Shown one piece after another: positions 1 to 9,328 of a stretch of 64,000 bases of DNA. Source of the DNA: Dactylorhiza incarnata. Lineage: Eukaryota > Streptophyta > Magnoliopsida > Asparagales > Orchidaceae. Both the position numbers and the translations under genes were made by a program. The notes under the pieces were generated by a model, which was not told the DNA's origin, ran no database searches, and was given only the letters and a program-made list of their open reading frames with translations. Positions within the stretch are counted from its first letter, which is position 1. Every line of letters starts with the position of its first letter. The stretch lies in NCBI GenBank assembly GCA_033032865.1, contig JAWHQI010000040.1, positions 9,593,001 through 9,657,000 of the forward strand, written 5' to 3'.

Positions 1-505
1 TATCAACAATGCCTCAACAGAATTTGTTCTCCAATAGAAAATTAGCTAAGGTCTCATACCATGCTCTGGGAGCTTGCTTGAGACCAGAGCTTTATTAAGC
101 TTAAATACATAAGAAGAGTGAGTTGGAGAGATGAAACCTGGTGGTTGTTCTACATAGACTTCTTCTTTGATATCTCCATTAAGAAAAGCACTCTTCACAT
201 CCATCTGATAGACTTTGAATTTCTTGAATGCAGCAAAGGCAAGAAATCCTTATAGCTTCAAGTCTAGCAACAGGAGCAAAGGTTTGATCATAATCAATTC
301 CTTCTTCCTGAGAATATCCTTGGGCTAATAATCTTGCTTTATTTTTGATGATTATGCCTTGATCATCTAGCTTGTTCCTAAAGACCCACTTGGTGTCAAT
401 GACTTGATGGCCTTTTGGTCTTGGATCCAAATCCCAAACCTTGTTCCTTTCAAATTGGTTGAGCTCCTCTTGCATTGCAAGAATCCAGTTTGGATCTTGT
501 TCTGC
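1..505 (-). pseudogene. Reverse transcriptase N-terminal half (element A)
   Basis: Reads on the minus strand with the Ty1/copia RT signature: a [15 protein letters not shown] block, then [32 protein letters not shown] and [11 protein letters not shown]. It continues toward position 1 with DVKSAF-like and EQPPGF-like blocks in a different frame, so a frameshift lies near 240-260. The catalytic YVDD block would lie beyond the window. The protein would copy element RNA to DNA inside the virus-like particle. It belongs to the same polyprotein as the integrase upstream. Decayed and not functional. Confidence 0.85.
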
Positions 506-869
506 ATCTTTTATGGATTGAGGTTCAACTTGTGATAGGAAACAAGCGTGCATCTGATTTTGGTGTAGTTGATGCCTTGTTTGAACTCCTGCTGAAATAT
601 CTCCAATGATTTGGGATATTGGATGATCTCTAACTGTGATGTGATCAACAGTTGGAGTGGGTTCAACAATAGTTTCTTCTTGAGGGACTTGTTCAGCATT
701 CACTTGATTTGAATGATCAGCAAGATCTGGATTATCCTCTTCTTCACTGTCTTCAATTATTTCATTTGATGGAAGTAGAGAATCTTTATTCTGTAGATCC
801 AATCCATTAAGCTCTTCACATAGAGCTGGTACCTGCAAAGTATGTTTGGTAGAGGTGGCATTCCTCTCC
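506..869 (-). pseudogene. Acidic linker between integrase and RT (element A)
   Basis: In frame between the integrase C-terminus and RT. It is rich in Asp, Glu, Asn and Gln (for example an [13 protein letters not shown] stretch) and has no catalytic motif. Such low-complexity linkers are usual between integrase and RT in copia polyproteins. It matters here because the two RT-less family A copies at 26.0-29.3 kb and 51.4-59.7 kb stop matching at the start of this linker, just after a conserved TTTGCAGGTAC sequence (near 830-845 on this strand). Confidence 0.7.
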
Positions 870-1640
870 TCAATTAACATGTTAGTTTCATCAAAGGATA
901 CATGCAAGGACTCTTCTATCTTAAGAGTAGAATTGTTGTAAACTCTATATGCTTTACTAGAAAGAGAATATCCAAGGAATATAACTTCAGCCAATTTTGC
1001 TTCAAATTTCCTGAGATACTTATTATCATTGTCATGCACATAGCATTTACATCCAAATATCTTAAAATAGTTAACCTTAGGTTTTTTATTCTTAAGTAAT
1101 TCATAGGGAGTTTTACCCTTAAGCTTATGTATCAGGCTTCTGTTCAACACATAATTTGTTGTGTTCACTGCCTATGCCCAAAAAGAGAGTGGCAAGTGAG
1201 CATTATCAATCAATGTAGTTGCTGATTCAATTAGTGTTCTATTTTTCCTTTCAGCTACCCCATTTTGTTGAGGAGTTCTAGGAGCAGAGAAACATTGCCT
1301 GATCCCTTCTTTTCCACAGAATTCTCTCATCAGAAGAGATTCAAACTCAGTGCCATGATCACTTCTGATCAATGAAACTAGAGTAGAGTACTCAATCTTG
1401 ATGGACCTGAGAAAGTCTGTTAGATCATTGAAGGTGTCAGACTTGTTCCTAAGAAAGAACACCCAAGTGAATCTTGAGAAGTCATCTACAATAACTAGAG
1501 AGTAATTCTTCCCTCCTAGACTTTGTACTACAGTGGGTCCAAAGAGATCCAAATGTAGTAAGTACAAAATCCTAGGTGAATCACTCTTGGATAAAGATTT
1601 AAAACTACTCTTGGTCTGCTTACCTAATTGACAAGCCCTG
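870..1640 (-). pseudogene. Integrase, catalytic core and C-terminal domain (element A)
   Basis: Inserts element DNA into the genome. The three catalytic positions of the DDE core are visible: LHLDLFGP, then IRSDHGTEFES, then NGVAERKNRT. The [13 protein letters not shown] and FGCKCYVH blocks of the copia C-terminal domain follow. One in-frame stop separates the core (1172-1567) from the C-terminal part (below 1168); it falls where family copies read FWAE, so it is a tryptophan/glutamate-region nonsense change. Very close relatives are the integrase at 26392-27120 and the short remnant near 54.8 kb. Confidence 0.9.
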
Positions 1641-2200
1641 TAGAGTACTTCCTTCTTTTATGTACCAGAAGGCAGTCCTCTAACAAGATTGTCCTTAGAA
1701 AGCTTAGATATAGTTCTAAGGTTAATATGTCCAATCCTTTTATGCCATAATTCATTTGTTTTACTTATAGAATTAAATAATCAAATATCTGAATTGACAG
1801 AGTCAAAACTGACTAAATAAATGTTTCCATGTCTAATACCAGATAATACAGTAATGTTTTTATTATTGGTAATAAGACATAAGGAATGGTTAAAAGTTAC
1901 CTGATAACCTACATCACAAAATTGGCTTATGTTGATGAGGTTGTGCTTCAGACCCTTAACATAAGATACCTCTTTGAAGGTGACTGCTCCAACTTTGATC
2001 TGTCCATAACCTTTGGTTAGTCCACAGTTGGAGTCTCCAAAGATAACTTTGGGTCCAAGTCTTGCCTTTTAGTTGCTTAGGTTGGCCTTGTTTCCTGTCA
2101 TATGCTTTGAGCAACCACTATCCAAATACCATTGTTCTTTTATTTTTGGATAGCCATGTACCTGCAAAATAGAAAATATTCTAGTTGTTCTTGACCCAGA
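1641..2200 (-). pseudogene. Protease and GAG-pre-integrase zinc domain (element A)
   Basis: On the minus strand a block reading QWYLDSGCSKHMTG (about 2093-2135) is the copia aspartic protease active site (DSG). A pre-integrase region follows with WHKRIGHIN (the two histidines) and RACQLGKQ (one cysteine pair position; the first cysteine appears changed to tyrosine). At least two stops interrupt the frame. The protease would cut the Gag-Pol polyprotein; the zinc region is the integrase N-terminal HHCC domain. Confidence 0.75.
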
Positions 2201-4215
2201 CTACCTTGGGTTCTTTTGTTTTTCCACAAAATTCTGAAATAAAAGACATCTCAGGCTAATCCTTATAACCTTGTGGTTGATATCTCCTTGGAGGAATTAT
2301 CCACTCAGTGAAAGGATTCTTAGTATGTGAAGAATAAAAATTCTTTAGATTTTCAGTATGTTTTTTGTTCGATGAATTTGGATGAATTCGTCGATCGCCA
2401 TTCGACGAAGTGAAGTGCTTTCGTCGAGCATCGTTCGAATAATAACTATACTGAAGGTCTGTCTTCAGAGTTCGTCGATCTCCGTTCGACGAAATGAATT
2501 GATTTCATCGAGCTCCGTTCGACGAATTCTGCTGAATTCCTTTATTCTTAACAACCTTGCTTGAAATGTTTTTATCTATTTCTACTGGCTCTTTGTTCTT
2601 AGCAGAAATGAATTTTACTGGTGTAGATAAGATGTTTTTCTTAATAAGATGTGGCTCACTTGATGATGCACCCAAGCCCAGTTTGCTACTAAGTCTGTCA
2701 TTCACTGTGCTTGTGATGTCCATCAGTTTGATACTTCTCCCATTGAGGGATTCTTCAAACTTCTTAGCCTCAGATAGTTTGTTCTCAATGAGAATAATAT
2801 GTTCTCTTGAGGCAGGCAATTCTTTCTTAAGATTTGTATTATCTTCAGCCAGTTGATTCATTTCAACCAACTTGCCTCTGAGAGAGATTATCTCTTTCTC
2901 AAATTTAATTAAATCTATACAAAGAGCTTTGAATTCAATTGAATTAAAATCAAAAGTAGATATTACCTGATCACTGTCAGTTTCAGATTCTGATTCTTCT
3001 GAATTATTTCCTGAGGCATTGATAGCCATCATGCATAAATTTCTTTCTTCTTCATCATCACTGGAGCTGGATGATGGTGCATATTTTGAATCATTGCATG
3101 AGTCATAAACAACCATTAAGCATTGATCCTTTTCATTTGCATCATTTTCATCTTCAGATGAGCTGGATGATGACTCTGATTCTGTTTCACTCCATGTTTC
3201 AGCTACAAAGCCTCTTCTCTTATGCTTGTGTTTGTGGGAGGAAGGCTTGCCGGAGTACCTTTTCTCTTCTTTCTCTTTTCTCTTCTCCTTCTTTTGGTTT
3301 TCTGGACACTCAGGTAGAATGTGTCCAGGTTTCCTGCAGCCATAACAAATAATTTCTTTAGAATTAGATTTGTCATACCTTGGATTTTCTCAGGATCTTG
3401 AATCCCTCTTTCTGAAGTCTTTTCTAGCCATCTTGTAGAACCTTTTGGCTAGTAAGCTCATAAACTCCACTTCTCCTGGAGCTTTATCTTCTTTTTCAGT
3501 TGCTTGGAAAGCAATGCTCTTTTCTTTCTTGGATGCTGGTGAGGAAGTAGATTGTTCAGCTTCTCTGGACTTGATAAGCTGCTCATAGGATTTAAGCTTG
3601 CCTAACAAGGTCTCAGTAGAGATCTCATTAAGGCTTCTGGCTTCCTTGATTGGCCAGATCCTAGAGTCCCATGTGCTGGGGAAGCACATTAGGATCTTAT
3701 CATTTACTTCAATGATAGAGATCACTTTGTCCAAAGTCTTCAGCTCATTGATTATGAGACCGAGTCTATTGTACATATCTGCTACATTTTCATTTTCTCC
3801 CTTCTTGAAGTTCTCATATTAGGAGATTATATGAGATCTTGTCTTTTCTTTCATGTGCAGAACCTTCAACCATGTTGTTTTTAGAGATCCAAATATCTCT
3901 GGCTGAAGTGCATTCCACAACTTTTTGGAAAATGTCATCAGACATTGTTTGTACCAATATTTTCATATCTTTGGCATCAGCACTTCTCTATTTCTTTTGA
4001 GCATCTGTCCACTCAGGAGGTGGAACAACATTATTTGTTGTTGTTGTTTCAACACTTGTTATTGCTGTAGGAGTAGGAGGTCCTGTCAAAATAATATTGA
4101 AAATATCCTCATCAATAGAATTCAAATATAACCTGATCCTTGCCTTCCATAGTGCAAACTTATTTAGATTGCACATAGGAGGTCTTGTGTTTGAGTATTC
4201 TTTGTTCTGTGCCAT
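2201..4215 (-). pseudogene. Gag of element A: UBN2-like domain, zinc knuckle, coiled-coil tail
   Basis: Structural protein that packages element RNA. The start is ATG at 4215, 80 bp inside the PBS, reading MAQNKEYSNTRPP. The UBN2-type capsid region spans about 4150-3450 with two stops. A CCHC zinc knuckle (CYGCRKPGHILPEC) is encoded at about 3303-3350. An acidic serine-rich stretch and a helix with heptad-like leucines (about 2950-2750) follow, then repeated SSNG-[AD]-RR peptides (2380-2530). Long Gag tails with coiled-coil potential are known in Sireviruses. Overall frame about 670 codons with several nonsense changes. Confidence 0.85.
2383..2529. repeat. Hairpin-forming TTCGTCGA/TCGACGAA motifs inside gag
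   Basis: Four units in 150 bp have the form TTCGTCGA, a 7-nt spacer, then TCGACGAA (one or two arms slightly changed). The 8-bp arms are exact inverted repeats in the units at about 2389 and 2472. On the coding (minus) strand each unit reads as an SSN-x-DRR type peptide. The same motif fills the family A LTRs. Confidence 0.85.
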
Positions 4216-4294
4216 GGATTTTTAGCAAAAGAAAAACTCTAGAAAAACATAAGATCTAATTGATCTTTTGATTCAGGTGTTAGCCTGTAAGGAA

Positions 4295-4314
4295 TCAACC
4301 AACCTCTGATACCA
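4295..4314 (-). other. Primer binding site of element A
   Basis: The minus strand reads TGGTATCAGAGGTTGG, separated from the LTR end by two bases (AT). TGGTATCAGAG is the usual Ty1/copia PBS, complementary to the 3' end of initiator methionine tRNA. It fixes the orientation and the inner end of the LTR. Confidence 0.85.
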
Positions 4315-4316
4315 AT

Positions 4317-6167
4317 TGAAAGTCCTCTGATATAAGTTGAAAGTAATCTCTGATATCAAAGTAAAGGGAGGTTAGAACTTAAAGTTACTCTAGAGGGGGG
4401 GGGGGGGGGGGTGAATAAAGTATTAAAAGGTTTTTCACTTATTTTTTATAGCGGAATTAAAATAGTGATATTTATATGTGTATAACAGAGTGAGTTATAA
4501 AATCAAAATAAAAACAAAGCATAACATAGTACAGAAAATCACACAAACACAGAGGACACAAGGATTTATAGTAGTTCCCCAATCAACCAAGGTACATCTA
4601 CTCTTCTGCCGCCCTTGGTAGGACTCCACTAGGTTTTTGATCAGGTGCCCTATCACCAATGGATTTTTGATCAGGTGCCCAAACACCACTGAGCTTTTGA
4701 TCAGGTGCTCAAACCAAAATACAGGTTTTTGTTTAGGTTCCCTGCCACCAAGGCGTTAACTTTTGAAGGGAGTTAGAACCCTGTACAGAATGGACTAACG
4801 AGCGTTATGAAGTTCATCTCTGTTAATAATCTGAGAGAAGACTAGTGGAATGTGTTGAGCAAAGCTCCCCCTGTCTGATAGAAATGGTTAACAGTTGAGG
4901 ATGGAGCTTTCTCTTGAATGTAGATCTTCCTTTGATAGCTGATGAATCTGAGAGACAAATGTTTCTCAGATTGTTTGTTGCTCTTGAAGATCTAGAAACT
5001 CGCAGCAGAAATCTGAGATAAGATCTGTGTTATTTTTCTCAGAGATTGAGAGTGCTGCTTGAGGAAGATGAAGATCTGAAAGCCTTTTCTTTTTCTTTCT
5101 GTATATCATTCTCTCGACAGTTTCTTCCTTTTTTTTCTTGTCTTGCCACTATGTAAATAATAATGTGTCTTCTTCTTCCTTTTTCTCTTTGATAATATAT
5201 CTCTGATTTGAATTTCAAATCCTCTGAATAAGGAATACAATAATCTGGAGGATTATTTCTTGGAACTGCAAGCAAGACTTTAATTCCTTTTCCTTTTCCA
5301 TTAAATGATATCCTTTTCAAGTATGCCAAATGGCTACTTTCTCAGGAAGAGAATGGAAAGGAATAAAATAAAAAGGAAGGATATAACTCTTGACTTATCT
5401 GGTAGGAATAGATCCGTTGTTGATGATCTGAGTTCGGAGAATAGAATAAAAATAATCTGTCTGAAATACTGAACTGAAGAAAAATTTCGTCGATCTGAAT
5501 AAATTCATCGAACACAATCTAGAGTTCGTCGATCTCAAGCTAGAGGTCGATGAACTAAGAGATAAAATCTGATAAGCTAGTTGGAATATTGATTTCGTTG
5601 AGCTGAGAAGAACTTTCGTCGATCTGAACATCTTGATACTTATTCTTCGAACGTAGAGCTGAGTTCGTCGAACGCTGAGACTTGGTCAACTGCTGAGACT
5701 GAAGTTCATCAACCGTTGAGACTAAAGTTCGTCGACCGCTGAGACGCTGCAAGATCGTCGAACACTGAAGCAAGATGTTCATCGAACGCATAGACTTGGT
5801 CAACCGCTGAGACTTAAGTTTGTCAACCGCTGAGATGCTGCAAGATCGTCGAACACTGAAGCAAGATGTTCGTTGAACGCATAGACTTGGTCAACCGCTG
5901 AGACTGAAGTTCATCAACCGCTGAGACTGAAGTTCATCGACCGCTGAGATGCTGCTAGATCGTCGAACACTAAAGGAATACGTTCATCGAACGTAGAAAG
6001 CATTTCGTCGAACGCAGGATGGAGTTCGTCAAACGCAGAAACTAAACTTTTCCTTAAGTTCTAATTAGCCTAAAACATTGACCCTTTAGACTATACCTTG
6101 GGGTCAACTTAGTCCTAGTCAATAGATTGTGATCCTAGCCCAAATCAGTAATCGGGTTGTTCCAACA
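4317..6167 (-). repeat. 5' LTR of element A
   Basis: Starts (minus strand) TGTTGGAACAACCC at 6167 and ends GGACTTTCA at 4317, 1851 bp. It aligns along its length to the LTRs at 27805-29336, 51418-53133 and 56417-59738. It contains a dense array of TTCGTCGA/TCGACGAA motifs (about 5480-6040), a GATCAGGTGCC minisatellite (about 4640-4730) and a run of 17 G at 4395-4411. It should hold promoter and polyadenylation signals. Its inner end carries two extra PBS-like copies not seen in the copy at 56417. Confidence 0.9.
4395..4411. repeat. Run of 17 G in element A LTR
   Basis: Homopolymer at a conserved LTR site (CTCTAGAG then G-run then TGAATA). Other copies have 17 (51455-51471), 6 (29276-29281 on the other strand) and 4-5 (about 56453) at the same site, so the tract expands and contracts. 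Confidence 0.95.
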
Positions 6168-6604
6168 AACTCAACGTCCCGGCAGTTCCGAACTCTCTTC
6201 GTCGAACTCCGTTCGACGAACTCTCTTCATCGAACTCCCTCGTTGAACTCCCTTCGTCAAACTCCCATCGACGAATGAAGCAAACTAAACGTCCCAGTGG
6301 TACCGAACTCTCTCTGTCGAACTCCGTTCGACGAACTCTCTTCATCGAACTCCCTTCGTCGAATTCCCTTCATTGAACTCCCTTCGACGAACGAAGCTAA
6401 CTCAACATCCCAGCAGTTCCAAACTCTCTTTGTCAAACTCTCTTCGTCGAATTTCGTTTGACGAACTCCCTTCGTCAAACTCCGTTCGACGAACGAAGCG
6501 AACTCAGCGGCCCGACGATTCTGAACTCTCTTCGTAGAACTTCGTCCGACGAACTCCCTTCGTCAAACTCTGTTCGACGAACGAAGTCAACTCAGTGAAA
6601 CCTG
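6168..6604. repeat. Tandem array of about 90-116 bp hairpin units
   Basis: Four imperfect units begin near 6168, 6284, 6399 and 6501, each opening with an AACTCA-A-CGTCCC-like stretch. They are filled with TTCGTCGA, spacer, TCGACGAA palindromes alternating with ACTCCCTTC. The array ends at GGGGTGTTACA (about 6604-6614), which on the minus strand is TGTAACACCCC, the usual start of chromovirus LTRs. It may therefore be the first few hundred bases of a separate LTR into which element A inserted. Confidence 0.6.
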
Positions 6605-6612
6605 GGGTGTTA

Positions 6613-7289
6613 CACATATGGAACAACCACCAGGTTTTGTCAATCCAACTTTTCCCACTTGTGTATATAGACTAGATAAAGCACTATATGGTCTGAAGCA
6701 AGCTCCAAGAGCTTGGTATGAGACCTTATCCACATTTCTCCTGGAACACAACTTTGAAAGAGGAAAGGTGGATAAAACCCTTTTCACAAGAGCACATAAA
6801 AATCAGCTACTACTTGTACAAATATATGTAGATGACATCATATTTGGATCTACTGATCAATCTCTCTGCAAAATGTTTGCCTACCTAATGTAGTCAAGAT
6901 TTGAAATGAGTAGCATGGGGGAATTATCCTATTTTCGTGTTTTTCAAGTGAGACAAAATGCAGATGACAATTTTATATCCCAATCCAAATATACCAGAGA
7001 ACTCATCAAGAGATTTGTGATGGAAAATGCCTCTGTCATGAAAACCCCCATGGCTACCAATGTTGTATTGGATAGAGATGAAAAAGGTAAGTCCTTTGAT
7101 CAAAAGACTTACAGAGCAGCCATTGGTTCTCTTCTCTACCTAATAGCTAGCAGACCTGATATTATGTTTTCTACCTATATCTATGCAAGATTTCAGGTTG
7201 ACCCAAAGGAATCCCACATGAGTTCTGTCAAAAGATTTCTTAGATATCTGATTGGTAATCTTGAGCTTGGCTTATTGGTATCTAGCTGA
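6613..7289 (+). pseudogene. Reverse transcriptase C-terminal half (fragment B)
   Basis: Starts at the EQPPGF block, followed by LDKALYGLKQAPRAWYE, then the catalytic YVDDIIFGST at about 6828, then MSSMGELSYFRVFQV (usually FFLGLQV) and KTPMATN. A stop at 6892-6894 and one or more indels break the frame. Typical Ty1/copia RT. The first half of RT and all upstream domains are missing, so the copy was truncated by deletion or aberrant reverse transcription. Confidence 0.9.
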
Positions 7290-7680
7290 ATATGGATTTG
7301 AATTGGTTGGTTTTTCAGATGCAGACTATGCTGGATGCAGGCTGGATAGAAAAAGCACTTAAGGAACATGTCAGATTCTGGGTGCTAGACTGGTCTAATG
7401 GTTTAGCAAGAAGCAAACTACAGTCTCCACTTCTACAACTGAAGCTGAGTATATTGATGTAGGAAGCTGCAGTTCACAAATTTTGTGGATGCCAAATAAG
7501 TTGTTGGATTACAACTTTTCCCTTGGTAATTCCACATTTTATTGTGATAGCTCTAGTGCAATTTCAATTACTTCCAATCTTGTTCTTCACAGCAAAACAA
7601 AGCATATAGAGATAAGGCACCACTTTCTCAGAGACAATGTAGAGAAGGGTAAGATCAACTTTCAATACATATCTATCTGA
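7290..7680 (+). pseudogene. RNase H of fragment B
   Basis: Copia RNase H motifs are visible: GFSDADYAGC (first catalytic Asp), a stop after DRKST, then TVSTSTTEAEY (catalytic Glu), CDSSSAISI (catalytic Asp) and SKTKHIEIRHHFLRDNV near the end. Two frame changes lie between 7290 and 7480. It would degrade element RNA during reverse transcription. Inactive. Confidence 0.88.
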
Positions 7681-9130
7681 ACTTCCCAAAAGGTTGCTAT
7701 CACAAGCTCTGCACCCAACACAAAAGATTGAAATACCTTAACTCTGAAATCAATGCTCTTGACGCAGAGATCAGATCGTCGGCTGTGCATGCCGATGTAT
7801 TTATATCTCTCGTTAGAGATATAAAGAATGTGGAGAAGGGTATCAGCAGGCAACCTCTCCAAGACTCAGTATATACAACAGCATTTCCTATCTCTTTTGT
7901 TTCTGAAGGAGAGCCAGCCATCACATTTAGGATGCAGCATGAAAGATCATCAACTCACGGGGAGCCAATCCTTCCAGGATCCTGCCTATTGCTCTGGGGA
8001 GTTCTCAATTCAGGGGGAGATTCCTCTAATTTCAGATGATCATGCCTACCTCAATTCTCTACAAGAATTCCATGAAGACACTGAACCATCTATCCATGAT
8101 CCACTTTCATTCAGAGTGTCTTCTGAAGATTCCTCTACAGTACCCACTCCATTCAAGGTGACTGATCAGGATCCCGTTTCATTTAATCCAGCACCAGCTC
8201 AACCAATATCTCCAGCTCAGCTTCCACCATCACCTCAACTTCCACCTTCAGCTCAGGTCTCATCTTCACCTACTCCAATTAACCAATCAATTCTTCCAAC
8301 ACCTATCTTCAGGGGAAGACATCCATATAGAGGTAGAGGTAGAGGAAGAGTAAGAAGAGTGCCTATTTAGGAGATGTACTCAAAAGAACAAAGGAATGAA
8401 TACAAGAAAAACAAATCCTATCACAAAAAAATTGAGAAGGTTGAGTTTCCAGAGAACAAATTGAAAACTTGCACTAATCCAAAGCTTGACAGAGCCTTAG
8501 AGGAGATTGGTGATAGAGAAATATATGAATATAAGGAAGCCCAAAAGGAGCTTGAAAAGAAGAAAACAAGTTCATTGATATCCTGAAAAGAGGAAAAGAG
8601 GTTGTTGAAAAGGAAGAATTGCCAAAGCAATTCCAATCAAATGTACTCTATTTGATCATACAAAGTATACTATAAAGAATCCCCAAGCCAAAATGTTAGG
8701 AGTAGGGCATCTCCACAGAGGAGGTATTGGGTGCAATCCAGAGGATGCAGTACAACTTCCTCAGAAAAGAAAGAAAGGAGAAGAGTCACCTGAAGAGGAG
8801 AAGAAGAAAAATAAGATTATGTTCATAGAGGCCTCAACCTCTGGGAAAGCACAAGCAACTGCTGGTGAATCAAATCCTGATAATGAAACTGATTCAGGTG
8901 ATTTAAATCTAGAAATTATAAATTTGATGACAACAAAGGTTTTTGGTCTTGGCTTCACACTCTAGGATGTTCGTCCTAATACTGAGGTGGATTTGGAGAA
9001 ATTGTTCAAAGGTCATGAAAGGATCCAGAAGAATCCAGAGAGAGCCACTCCAACAAATTTCAGATATGTGGAAAGGAAATTTAGGTTGGTCTATGAGGAC
9101 CTATCTGCTTTTCTTAAAGGAAGGAAGTAG
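7681..9130 (+). pseudogene. Extra 3' ORF (Sirevirus env-like position), decayed
   Basis: Downstream of RNase H lies about 1.4 kb of coding-like sequence in several frames. Open segments are 7828-8370, 8374-8586 and 8693-8965. Features are a proline-rich stretch (several PPSPQLPPS-like blocks at about 8195-8290), an RGRGRGR basic tract at 8328-8350, and lysine/glutamate-rich helices (8440-8580 and 8760-8830). SIRE1-type elements have an env-like ORF of unproven function here, with proline-rich and coiled-coil regions. I see no clear signal peptide or membrane anchor, so the function is not established. Confidence 0.45.
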
Positions 9131-9316
9131 ATTTTTTTGGGGGGTAAAATTCTGATAAACACTTACTAATAATTAATTAGATGTTTCTTATCTGCCAGTT
9201 TATTCAGCTATTTGTTTTGGTATATCTTATGTCAATGCTGTCTTGAAAGTATTTTTGTTTTTATAAAAGGAATGTGTAAAATCACTTTGAATAATCTGCA
9301 AAATTTGTTAAGATAA

Positions 9317-9328
9317 ATAGGGGGAGAT
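9317..9328 (+). other. Polypurine tract of fragment B
   Basis: AATAGGGGGAGAT immediately precedes the LTR start TGTTGGG. A PPT in this place primes plus-strand synthesis and confirms that the following LTR is the 3' one. Confidence 0.85.

Larger units (their letters stand above)
1..6167 (-). mobile_element. Sirevirus-like Ty1/copia element A (incomplete at window edge)
   Basis: A minus-strand Ty1/copia retrotransposon reading from its 5' LTR (4317-6167) through PBS, gag, protease, integrase and the start of RT, where the window ends. Domain order (integrase before RT) is diagnostic of Ty1/copia. The long Gag with a zinc knuckle followed by a coiled-coil-like acidic tail, long LTR, methionine-initiator-type PBS and palindromic motif arrays suggest the Sirevirus (SIRE/Maximus) lineage. 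Several nonsense and frameshift changes show it is dead. The 3' LTR lies outside the window, so the target duplication cannot be checked; the 5 bp just beyond the LTR is AACTC. Confidence 0.88.
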
